Below, in pieces: positions 51,300-59,642 of a DNA stretch of 64,000 nucleotides. Source of the DNA: Paenibacillus pinihumi DSM 23905 = JCM 16419 (GTDB lineage: Bacteria > Bacillota > Bacilli > Paenibacillales > Paenibacillaceae); contig NZ_AULX01000019.1 of assembly GCF_000422505.1 (NCBI RefSeq), forward strand, positions 62,001-126,000, in the 5' to 3' direction. Each line of letters starts with the position of its first letter. The stretch's first letter is position 1. Below the pieces are notes generated by a model. That model ran no database searches and was not told the DNA's origin. It saw only the letters and a program-made list of their open reading frames with translations. The position numbers and the translations under genes were made by a program.

Positions 51300-52655
51300 G
51301 TGAACAAGGCAAAAATGTTTTTGAGCCTGGGGTTAGTGCTCGCGCTTGTATTTGTTGCAGCGTGCAGCGGAGGTTCCAAGCCGGAGGCGACGCCACCGCA
51401 GGCAGCAGAATCAACGACAGAACCAGAGTCTGTTCCGGCGGGTGAAGAGACACCTGCTTTTGATCTGGGTGGGGATAAAATCAAAATGGCAATGTGGTGG
51501 GATGGTGCTCCGGCAGCAGGAACAGAGCTTGGAGACCGCAATGTAGCCAAACATGATGAAGTGAAAAAGAAATTTAATGCGGACATCGAGTATATCACCA
51601 TCCCATGGGGAGAGCTGGAGGAGAGATTGACCTCAACTGTTATGGCGGGCGAGCCGTTTGCAGATATGGTTCGTCTTGACCTCAAGTGGATTCCGGGACT
51701 TGCTGCCGGCGGCTACTTAACACCACTCGATGATTTTACAGATGTGGGCAAGGAATCTCTGCTTCCGGAATCGGTCAAGCAGGTCGGCAAGTTTAACGGA
51801 TTGCAGTACGGCTTTGTCGATTCCTTTAACCCGAGCAGCGGTCTGGTATACAACAAGCGCATGTTTGCTGAAGCCGGCTTGCCTGATCCTTATGAATTGC
51901 AAGAGAGGGACGAATGGACCTGGGAGGCATTGCTGAATGCGGCGAAGGCGCTCACCAAGGACACCAATGGCGACGGTAAAATCGACCAGTACGGTCTTAG
52001 CTTTGACCAGGCGGTTTTAGCCGAGCATCTGATTCTTTCCAATAACGGACGAATCGTCGATCCGGAGAACGGTAAAATTGCTTTCGATTCTGCCGAATCG
52101 ATGGAAGCGCTTCAATTCATGAATGATTTGTACAATGTGCATAAAGTAGTCAAGGCGAACGAAGGCAACAATTGGCTCGACCCGAAAAACTTCTTTACAC
52201 AAGGCCATGTCGCAATGACCCAGGCTGGAGTATGGGAAGGCGAAGAGCGTATGAAGACGATGACGGATGATTGGGGATATGTCTTCTTCCCGAAAGGCCC
52301 GAAAGCGGCAGACTTTGTTGTGCCGGTAACGATTGCCGATATGTACTTCATTCCAAAAGGCGCGCCCCACGCCAAAGAAAGCTTTGAAATGTGGAAGGAG
52401 CTTGTTCTGTGGGATACGCAGGAAGAGAGCTATCAAGACTTCCTGGAGGCCAACCTGCCGGATGAAAGCTCGATCAACACAGCGAAACGAATGATGGACA
52501 AAGGAGTTTTTGAAGGCTGGAGAGGCTATCGCTTCGAGGGCGAATTCATTGATGCGGTGGTCAATATTACCAGTGGAAAAGAGCCTCCGGCAACTGCTGT
52601 AGAACGAATCAAGCAAGTGGCACAAAACAAGATGAACGAAATACTGAAGAAGTAA
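51300..52655 (+). CDS. Sugar ABC transporter substrate-binding lipoprotein
   Basis: The 451-residue family 1 solute-binding protein has a lipobox (VFVAACSGG), a spacer rich in Pro, Glu and Ala, and a maltose-binding-like fold. Recognisable parts are IKMAMWWDG, ADMVRLDLKWIPGLAAGGYL, TKDTNGDGKIDQYGL and HVAMTQAGVWEGEERM. It should capture oligosaccharide for one of the permease pairs downstream. GTG at 51300 is eight bases after AAGGGAGG. A hairpin precedes it and a terminator follows it, consistent with a separately abundant message. Confidence 0.85.
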   Translation: MNKAKMFLSLGLVLALVFVAACSGGSKPEATPPQAAESTTEPESVPAGEETPAFDLGGDKIKMAMWWDGAPAAGTELGDRNVAKHDEVKKKFNADIEYITIPWGELEERLTSTVMAGEPFADMVRLDLKWIPGLAAGGYLTPLDDFTDVGKESLLPESVKQVGKFNGLQYGFVDSFNPSSGLVYNKRMFAEAGLPDPYELQERDEWTWEALLNAAKALTKDTNGDGKIDQYGLSFDQAVLAEHLILSNNGRIVDPENGKIAFDSAESMEALQFMNDLYNVHKVVKANEGNNWLDPKNFFTQGHVAMTQAGVWEGEERMKTMTDDWGYVFFPKGPKAADFVVPVTIADMYFIPKGAPHAKESFEMWKELVLWDTQEESYQDFLEANLPDESSINTAKRMMDKGVFEGWRGYRFEGEFIDAVVNITSGKEPPATAVERIKQVAQNKMNEILKK

Positions 52656-52670
52656 TCAAACAGTGAATGC

Positions 52671-52730
52671 AAGAGCCCTGCTGAATTGATTTCACTTATG
52701 CGGTTATCAATGGAATGGGCTCTTGTTTTT
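52671..52730 (+). terminator. Terminator between the two binding-protein genes
   Basis: AAGAGCCC (52671-52678) pairs perfectly with GGGCTCTT (52717-52724) around a long loop that itself can fold, followed by GTTTTT. It would reduce transcription of the rest of the operon relative to the binding lipoprotein. Confidence 0.65.
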
Positions 52731-52764
52731 CCTGATTACGTATCATGAGGAGCGTTGCAATCGG

Positions 52765-55704
52765 ATGAGAAATCTGCTGAATCGACACAGTCGTCATCTT
52801 GGTGTCGTCCTCCTGTTCATATCGGTGTTGACGCTTTCTGTCGGCCCGGTCATCAGCCATGAGTTATTTGCGCAGGGAGCAAGCCAAACGGCCAGGCAGG
52901 CTGAGGAGATCGTCTCCTTCCGCAAGGACGGATATGATCATTACATGCGTACATACGAAAATCATCCAAGACCGCAAGAGCGAATCGTCATAGAGGCGGA
53001 TTCATACGTGCATGCGGAAGGAATGACGGTACAAACGCTGCCTGAATTTGAAGGAGCCGCATCTCCATCGATTCTGACGGAGGAGACAGGTTCTGTCAGT
53101 TGGGAGGTAGATGTCCCAAAGGCCGGGTTGTATAACATTCGTCTGAGATACTTCCCGATTTCCGGGAAGAGCTCAGCCATTGAGCGGGAGCTGTTAATCG
53201 ACGGCAAGTCCCCATTTGAGGGTGCACGTACGCTTACTTTCTCCCGGGTCTGGGCCAATGCGCGGGAGAAGATTGTACAGGACAATCGCGGAAATGATCT
53301 CCGGCCCGGCCAGGTAGAGAAGCCGATCTGGATAGAAGCGACATTCAGGGACCACCAGGGCTATTACAGTGAGCCGTACCGTTTCTATTTGGATGAGGGA
53401 CGGCATACCCTTTCGCTGGTATCTTCAAGAGAACCGATGGTAATCAATCAACTGGTACTGTTCCAGGAAGAAGAGATTCTGTCCTACGAGCAAGTATATC
53501 AAGTCTATGAGAACCAGGGCTATCAGCCAGCGAAGGATGTACTGCTTAAAATTCAAGGAGAAAATGCCGTCATCAAGTCTGATCCGACACTATATCCGCT
53601 CAATAATCGCAGCAGTCCCTCAGTCGAGCCTTATGATGTATCCAAGATTCGGATGAACACCATTGGCGGCTTCAACTGGCGTATGCCATCCCAATGGCTG
53701 GCATGGGAAGTGGAGGTTGAGGAAGACGGTTTGTATGAGCTTGGCCTGAAATATAAGCAAAATTTTCTTCGGGGCCTCTACTCATCCAGGAAATTGTACA
53801 TCGACGGCAAGGTGCCGTTTGCTGAAGTTGAGGCGATTCCATTTGAATACAACGATTTGTTTCAAATGAAATCGCTTGGGACAAAAAAACAGCCATTCTT
53901 ATTCTATCTATCAAAGGGCAAGCATGAAATCAAGCTGGAGGTTACGCTCGGCTCATTATCTCCCTTGCTGCGCCAGGTGGAGTCCAGCGTCCTGGAGCTG
54001 AATTATATTTACCGGAAAATTCTCATGGTCACAGGACCCATGCCCGACCGGCTTCGTGATTACAATCTCGACAAGCAAATTCCGGATATGATCGATGTAT
54101 TCACCCGGCAGAGCGAGCAGCTTGCAGAGGTTGCAGCTACGCTGAAAGAGCTGACTGGCGAGAGCAGTGACCGGGTAGCGATCTTGAACACGATGGTTCA
54201 TCAGCTTAACGGGATGGTGAAAAATCCGGAATCGGTACCCCGTCGACTGGACACATTCAAGGTAAATGTCGGCGGACTCGGCACATGGATTTTGCAAACG
54301 AGAGAACAACCGCTGGAGATTGATTATCTCGTTGTCTCTTCCCCGGACCGCAAGCTGCCAAAGGCGGAAGCGCCTTTATTTCAGCGGATGATGCACGAGG
54401 TGTCGGCGTTCTTCCACTCCTTCACGGAGGATTACGACAGCATCGGCAACGTAGCTGACAGCGGACAAGCGGTAGAAGTGTGGATTGGAGCCGGCCGGGA
54501 CCAGGCCCAGGTTTTGAAGGCCATGATTGATGATACGTTTACACCGCAGACCGGCATTGATATTAACTTGAAGCTGGTCAATATGGGCGTGTTACTGCCG
54601 GCGACTCTGTCGGGGCAAGGGCCTGATGTTGCGATGCAAATCGGCAATGATCTCCCGGTCAACTATGCGAGCCGGAAGGCCGTGCAGGATTTGACCGTAT
54701 TCCCGGATTACACAGAAGTAGCAGGACGTTTCAAGGAGAGTGCGCTTATCCCTTATACCTTTCAGAATGGGGTCTATGCGCTGCCGGAGCAGCAATTGTT
54801 CAGTATGCTATTTTACCGGAAGGATATTCTGGAGGAGCTTGGGCTGAGCGTTCCGCAAACCTGGGATGATGTATACGAGATGATTCCCGTGCTGCAAAAG
54901 CACCATTTGGAGTTTGCGTTACCGCTCGCGCAGCCTGCGCAGGGTCAGGTCGCTGTTAATCTTGAGCCGAATCAGGCATTTGCGATGATGCTGTACCAGA
55001 CAGACGGTGAGTTTTATTCGGATAATCACCAGTTCAGTGCTTTGAACACGGAATTGTCCATGCAAGCCTTTAAGAAGTGGACAGAGTTCTATACCAATTA
55101 CAAATTTCCGCTCCAGTTCGATTTCCCGAACCGCTTCCGCACAGGCGAGATGCCGATTGGCATCGCTGATTATACATTCTACAATCATCTGTCGGTTTCG
55201 GCGCCAGAGATTAAAGGCTTGTGGGACTTCGTTCCCGTTCCCGGCATCCCTGCTGCTGACGGCTCCATTCGTCGCGATGTGGCAAGCGGAGGCAGCAGCG
55301 TGATCATGCTGGACAGCAGCAGCCAGAAGGACAAGGCCTGGGCGTTCATGAAGTGGTGGACCAGCAAGGAGGCACAGGTGCGGTTCGGCCGGGAGATGGA
55401 AGGCTTGATGGGGGCGGCTGCAAGATATCCGACGGCGAACGTAGAGGCATTGGAGCAACTGCCTTGGCCGGTGAAGGATTACATGGCTCTGAATGAGCAA
55501 TGGGAATCCGTCCGGGCGATCCCCGAGGTTCCGGGTGGATATTTTACGGGCAGACATCTGGATAACGCCTTCCGGGAGGTTGTCACGAACGGTATGAATC
55601 CACGCGAAGCGCTGTATGATTATGTTCGCTATATCAATGAAGAAATTACGCTGAAACGCAAAGAATTTGGCCTGCCGGCAGAAGGGGAGGACACGGCTTC
55701 ATGA
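52765..55704 (+). CDS. Solute-binding protein with N-terminal carbohydrate-binding-like domains
   Basis: The 979-residue protein has an N-terminal hydrophobic segment (VVLLFISVLTLSVGPVIS) without a clear lipobox. Two related beta-sandwich modules follow, at about 65-230 and 280-430; both contain a W-x-V-x-V strand and an RELLIDGK or RKLYIDGK motif. After a helical linker, an ABC solute-binding domain covers about 550-960 (VWIGAGRDQAQVLKAMIDDT, TLSGQGPDVAMQIGNDLPVN, AWAFMKWWTSKEAQVRFG). Binding domains joined to a solute-binding protein are unusual and suggest capture of a polymer before import. ATG at 52765 follows GAGGAG by 12 bases. It overlaps the next gene by ATGA. Confidence 0.75.
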   Translation: MRNLLNRHSRHLGVVLLFISVLTLSVGPVISHELFAQGASQTARQAEEIVSFRKDGYDHYMRTYENHPRPQERIVIEADSYVHAEGMTVQTLPEFEGAASPSILTEETGSVSWEVDVPKAGLYNIRLRYFPISGKSSAIERELLIDGKSPFEGARTLTFSRVWANAREKIVQDNRGNDLRPGQVEKPIWIEATFRDHQGYYSEPYRFYLDEGRHTLSLVSSREPMVINQLVLFQEEEILSYEQVYQVYENQGYQPAKDVLLKIQGENAVIKSDPTLYPLNNRSSPSVEPYDVSKIRMNTIGGFNWRMPSQWLAWEVEVEEDGLYELGLKYKQNFLRGLYSSRKLYIDGKVPFAEVEAIPFEYNDLFQMKSLGTKKQPFLFYLSKGKHEIKLEVTLGSLSPLLRQVESSVLELNYIYRKILMVTGPMPDRLRDYNLDKQIPDMIDVFTRQSEQLAEVAATLKELTGESSDRVAILNTMVHQLNGMVKNPESVPRRLDTFKVNVGGLGTWILQTREQPLEIDYLVVSSPDRKLPKAEAPLFQRMMHEVSAFFHSFTEDYDSIGNVADSGQAVEVWIGAGRDQAQVLKAMIDDTFTPQTGIDINLKLVNMGVLLPATLSGQGPDVAMQIGNDLPVNYASRKAVQDLTVFPDYTEVAGRFKESALIPYTFQNGVYALPEQQLFSMLFYRKDILEELGLSVPQTWDDVYEMIPVLQKHHLEFALPLAQPAQGQVAVNLEPNQAFAMMLYQTDGEFYSDNHQFSALNTELSMQAFKKWTEFYTNYKFPLQFDFPNRFRTGEMPIGIADYTFYNHLSVSAPEIKGLWDFVPVPGIPAADGSIRRDVASGGSSVIMLDSSSQKDKAWAFMKWWTSKEAQVRFGREMEGLMGAAARYPTANVEALEQLPWPVKDYMALNEQWESVRAIPEVPGGYFTGRHLDNAFREVVTNGMNPREALYDYVRYINEEITLKRKEFGLPAEGEDTAS

Positions 55705-56657
55705 AATCATCGGATGCACCTGTTGTTGCTGCAAGCCGCTCCGTTCACAAAGAACCCGGCAAGCTGGCGATCTTGTTGAACGATATGAGGCGGCAGAAGC
55801 ATTCTTATATTCTGCTGGCTCCTTACTACCTGTTGTTCTGTATGTTCACAGTTATTCCGGTCATCTTGTCTCTGGTAATTAGCTTTACCTACTTCAATAT
55901 GCTGGAATTTCCCCGGTGGATCGGCTGGCAAAACTACACCCGGCTGTTTTTGGAGGACGATGTTTTTCTGATCGCCTTGAAGAATACTTTGCTCTTCGTT
56001 GTCATTACCGGGCCGGTGAGCTATATCATGTGTTTTATTTTTGCCTGGCTGATCAATGATCTGTCGCCGAAAGTCAGGGCGTTTGTTACGCTGGTGTTTT
56101 ATGCGCCGTCGATTTCCGGGAATATTTATTTTATTTGGCTCATTATTTTCTCCGGGGATATGTACGGCTACTTCAACGGCTTTCTGATGAAAGCAGGATT
56201 TACCGAAGAGCCTATATTATGGCTTCAAGATCCGAAGTATGTCCTGGCCATTATTATGGTTGTGCAGGTATGGCTGAGCCTCGGTACCAGTTTCCTGGCC
56301 TTCATTGCGGGCTTGCAGAATGTGGATCATACCTTGTACGAAGCGGGTGCTATCGACGGGATTAAAAACCGCTGGCAGGAGCTTTGGTATATTACTCTTC
56401 CGTCGATGAGGCCTCAGCTCATGTTTGGCGCCGTTATTCAGATTACGTCTTCATTCGCGGTAGCGGACGTCTCAATGAATCTGGCCGGCTTCCCAAGTGT
56501 GCAGTACGCTGGCCATACCATTGTAACGCATCTGATTGATTACGGCTCGATCCGTTTCGAGATGGGTTATGCATCGGCGATTGCCACAGTTCTCTTTGCC
56601 ATTATGCTCGGTACCAATTTACTCACTCAAAAACTGCTGAGAAAGGTAGGTGAATAA
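55701..56657 (+). CDS. Sugar ABC transporter permease (first pair, subunit 1)
   Basis: The 318-residue permease has six hydrophobic segments and the EAA loop ALYEAGAID-type motif read as TLYEAGAIDGIKNRWQELWY. It resembles MalF/UgpA-type subunits (start of the fold SYILLAPYYLLFCMFTVIPV). Its ATG overlaps the stop of the solute-binding gene, so the two are coupled. It should form a heterodimer with the next product. Confidence 0.88.
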   Translation: MKSSDAPVVAASRSVHKEPGKLAILLNDMRRQKHSYILLAPYYLLFCMFTVIPVILSLVISFTYFNMLEFPRWIGWQNYTRLFLEDDVFLIALKNTLLFVVITGPVSYIMCFIFAWLINDLSPKVRAFVTLVFYAPSISGNIYFIWLIIFSGDMYGYFNGFLMKAGFTEEPILWLQDPKYVLAIIMVVQVWLSLGTSFLAFIAGLQNVDHTLYEAGAIDGIKNRWQELWYITLPSMRPQLMFGAVIQITSSFAVADVSMNLAGFPSVQYAGHTIVTHLIDYGSIRFEMGYASAIATVLFAIMLGTNLLTQKLLRKVGE

Positions 56658-56661
56658 CGGC

Positions 56662-57540
56662 ATGAGATTCGTGGCAAGACTCGCTTCCCTGCGCCTGCAA
56701 AGTAAAGTGAACCGATCGGTATGGGGAGATTTGCTGTTATTCCTGTTTCTTGCAGTGTTCGGTGCTTTCATGGCGTTGCCGCTCGTGTATTCCATCAACA
56801 ACGCATTCAAACCGCTGGATGAGCTTTTCCTGTTTCCGCCGCGGTTTTTCGTAAGAAACCCGACCATGAGCAATTTTACGGATTTGTTCCATCTCTTGTC
56901 GAACTCCTGGGTTCCGTTTTTGCGGTATGCCTTTAATACGGTGTTTATTACCGCCGTTGGAACAATTGGTCATGTGCTCTTGGCATCTGCAGCGGCCTTC
57001 CCGCTGGCCAAGCATAAATTCAGGGGCAATAAGATTTTGTTCAGTGTTATCGTGCTGGCGTTAATGTTCTCGCCGCATGTAACGGCCATTCCGAACTATA
57101 TGGTGATTGGACAGCTTGGCTGGATTGACACGTACTCGGCTATTATTATACCGGCGTTCGCATTTCCGTTAGGGCTGTATCTGATGAAGCAATTCATGGA
57201 GCAAATTCCGGATGCGCTGATGGAAGCAGCGAAGATTGACGGGGCAAGCGAGTACCGTATTTTTTGGACGATCGTGATGCCGCTCGTGAAGCCGGCCTGG
57301 TTGACCCTGACGATTTTACTCTTCCAGATTTTATGGGGCACGGACGGGGGAACGATGATCTACAGCGAGAAACTCAAGACGCTGAACTATGCGCTCGGCC
57401 AGATTGTGTCCGGGGGAATTGCCAGGGCCGGGGCGGGGGCGGCTGTTGCTTTGCTGCTGATGTCTGTACCGATTTTGCTGTTTGTCTTTACACAGTCCAA
57501 AATTATTCAAACCATGGCAACCTCCGGCATGAAGGAATAA
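56662..57540 (+). CDS. Sugar ABC transporter permease (first pair, subunit 2)
   Basis: The 292-residue MalG/UgpE-type permease has six hydrophobic segments and the EAA loop DALMEAAKIDGASEYRIFW. ATG at 56662 lies four bases after the previous stop with GGTGA nine bases upstream; a GTG at 56650 overlapping the earlier gene is possible. It completes the first permease pair. The ATPase must come from elsewhere. Confidence 0.88.
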   Translation: MRFVARLASLRLQSKVNRSVWGDLLLFLFLAVFGAFMALPLVYSINNAFKPLDELFLFPPRFFVRNPTMSNFTDLFHLLSNSWVPFLRYAFNTVFITAVGTIGHVLLASAAAFPLAKHKFRGNKILFSVIVLALMFSPHVTAIPNYMVIGQLGWIDTYSAIIIPAFAFPLGLYLMKQFMEQIPDALMEAAKIDGASEYRIFWTIVMPLVKPAWLTLTILLFQILWGTDGGTMIYSEKLKTLNYALGQIVSGGIARAGAGAAVALLLMSVPILLFVFTQSKIIQTMATSGMKE

Positions 57541-57558
57541 AGGGAAAGGGGGAGGGAC

Positions 57559-59022
57559 ATGACCAACAAAATAGGCTTGCTCATGCTTGTCCTTTCACTG
57601 GCTATATCTGGCCTGTATACGCCAGTTTCGCATGGCGCCTCTCAGCAGGGCTATACGTATTCGTACTGGGGAGAGGCCGTGCCCGCACCGGCAGCCTACG
57701 TGCCTGGCCGGGTAATTGACGGTAACAGCCTGGGCATTGGAGCTTTTAATTCGCCAGTCGACCTGTTCGTGGATGAGAAGAATCAAATCTATGTGCTCGA
57801 TTCAGGGAATCACCGGATCATCATCATGAATGCGGCCTGGGAGCCTATTCGCGTTATCGATTCATTCCAGCGCAACGGGGTGCAAGACCAATTCCGCAAT
57901 CCGCAAGGAATATTCGTTACCGGGAATGGCGCTATTTATGTAGCTGATACGGATAACCGCCGAATTGTGGAGTTGCGGCAGGATGGCAGCTTCGAGCGTG
58001 AAATCGGCGCTCCCGTGTCAGATGTGCTTCGTCAAGGATTTGAATATTTCCCGATGAAGGTAGCTGTTGATAAAGCCAATCGTGTCTATGTCGTCGGCAG
58101 GGGTGTATTCGACGGGCTGATTGAATTTGATGCTGACGGGAAGTTTACGAAATTTACAGGAGCAAACCGCGTCAAAGTTGACGTTCTGGATTACTTCTGG
58201 AAAAGCCTGTCTACACGAGCGCAGCGTGATCGGTTGGAACAGTTCATTCCGGTGGAATTCAGCAACCTCGATCTGGATGACGGTGGCTTTATTTATACGA
58301 CGACTTCCGAGCGGAACTCGCTCACTCCGATCAAAAGGCTGAATCCGAGCGGCATCGACATCCTGCGGAGGGAAGGCTACTATTCGCCGCAGGGCGATTT
58401 GCAGTATACCTTCGGCACCAATGGCGGAAGCTCGATTTTTATGGATATTGATGTGAATGAATACGGGATGTACAGCGCACTGGACATCAAGAACGGACGC
58501 ATCTTCACTTACAGCGATGATGGGGATCTGTTGTATGTATTCGGGAAGATCGGCAAGCAGGCCGGCACATTCAAGGTCCCTGTTGCTATTGAGCGGATCG
58601 GGGATCAAATGATGGTGCTGGACCGTGATATGAATCAGATTACGGTATTCGAGCCGACGCAGTTCGGGCAAAGTGTCAATGAGGCGGTAAGGCTTTATTA
58701 CGAGGGACAGGAAGAGCAGTCTGCCCGGGCCTGGGAAGAGGTTCTGCGCACCAATGCCAATTACGAGATTGCTTACATTGGCATTGGCAAAGCGCTGCTG
58801 CGCCAGGAACGAAACCAGGAAGCGATGGAATATTTCAAGCTGGGCATGAGCCGCACCTACCACTCCAAAGCCTATGAGCGTTACCGGAAAGAAGTATTGC
58901 GGGACAAGCTGGGCCTCTTTCTGACCGGCGCATCCGCACTGGTGCTGCTTGTAATGGTGTACCGTTTTGTGAAAAGAAGAAGGAAAGCGAGGCTGGATGC
59001 CTATGTCCATCGAACTCCTTAA
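57559..59022 (+). CDS. Membrane-anchored NHL-repeat protein with TPR-like segment
   Basis: The 487-residue protein has a signal peptide (LLMLVLSLAISGLYTPVSHG) and NHL beta-propeller repeats over about 55-370 (NQIYVLDSGNHRIIIMN, GAIYVADTDNRRIVEL). A TPR-like helical stretch covers about 375-440 (EAVRLYYEGQEEQSARAWEE, YFKLGMSRTYHS). A C-terminal transmembrane helix with a basic tail (VLLVMVYRFVKRRRKAR) follows. The propeller should face outside and could scaffold the transport or hydrolase components. It is 18 bp after the permease and overlaps the next gene by 26 bp. Confidence 0.78.
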   Translation: MTNKIGLLMLVLSLAISGLYTPVSHGASQQGYTYSYWGEAVPAPAAYVPGRVIDGNSLGIGAFNSPVDLFVDEKNQIYVLDSGNHRIIIMNAAWEPIRVIDSFQRNGVQDQFRNPQGIFVTGNGAIYVADTDNRRIVELRQDGSFEREIGAPVSDVLRQGFEYFPMKVAVDKANRVYVVGRGVFDGLIEFDADGKFTKFTGANRVKVDVLDYFWKSLSTRAQRDRLEQFIPVEFSNLDLDDGGFIYTTTSERNSLTPIKRLNPSGIDILRREGYYSPQGDLQYTFGTNGGSSIFMDIDVNEYGMYSALDIKNGRIFTYSDDGDLLYVFGKIGKQAGTFKVPVAIERIGDQMMVLDRDMNQITVFEPTQFGQSVNEAVRLYYEGQEEQSARAWEEVLRTNANYEIAYIGIGKALLRQERNQEAMEYFKLGMSRTYHSKAYERYRKEVLRDKLGLFLTGASALVLLVMVYRFVKRRRKARLDAYVHRTP

Positions 59023-59623
59023 ATATCCGTTGTATGTCATTTTCCATCCGTTCAACGGATTTTGGGAACTCAAGAATGAAAATAAGGGCAAACTGGCAAT
59101 CGCCTTGTCGTTGTTGTTCATGCTGGCAATCAGCAACATTATAAAACGTCAAATGGCTGGCTTTCACGTCAATTTTAACCGGCCTTCGGAACTGAATAGC
59201 CTGGATGAATTAAAATTTGTAGTTCTCCCGTTCCTCTTATGGTGTGTGGCGAACTGGTCGCTTACGACCCTTATGGACGGGGAAGGCAAATTCCGGGATA
59301 TCGTCATTGCCACGGGCTATTCCCTGGTGCCGTTAGTTTTGATCTACATTCCGATTACAATTATCAGCAACTTTATTACGCTTAAGGAAGCTCCCTTTTA
59401 TTATTTGTTTGAGAGCATAGCCTTGTTGTGGTTTATATATCTGCTATTTGTAGGGACCATGAACGCGCATCAATATACGGCAGGCAAGACCGTCATAACG
59501 ATGCTGTTAACGCTTATTGTGATGGGGATTATTGTTTTTCTGGGCCTGCTGTTTTTCAGCCTGGTGCAGCAAATCGTCAATTTTGTCTCGACGATCTATT
59601 ATGAAATTATTTTCCGCGTATAG
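58997..59623 (+). CDS. Yip1-family membrane protein
   Basis: The 208-residue protein has about five hydrophobic segments in the Yip1 arrangement, with the conserved FHPFNGFWELKNENKGKL near the N-terminus and ATGYSLVPLVLIYIPI. Bacterial Yip1 proteins have no fixed function. The start lies inside the NHL gene (26-bp overlap), indicating tight coupling and probably a shared complex. ATG at 58997 is five bases after GAGG; ATG at 59003 is an alternative. Confidence 0.75.
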   Translation: MPMSIELLKYPLYVIFHPFNGFWELKNENKGKLAIALSLLFMLAISNIIKRQMAGFHVNFNRPSELNSLDELKFVVLPFLLWCVANWSLTTLMDGEGKFRDIVIATGYSLVPLVLIYIPITIISNFITLKEAPFYYLFESIALLWFIYLLFVGTMNAHQYTAGKTVITMLLTLIVMGIIVFLGLLFFSLVQQIVNFVSTIYYEIIFRV

Positions 59624-59642
59624 GACAGGGGGTGTACGAAGC

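Noticed and set aside
58018-59139. Minus-strand frame opposite the NHL gene
   Set aside because: The plus-strand propeller repeats are clear; the antisense frame has no signals of its own.
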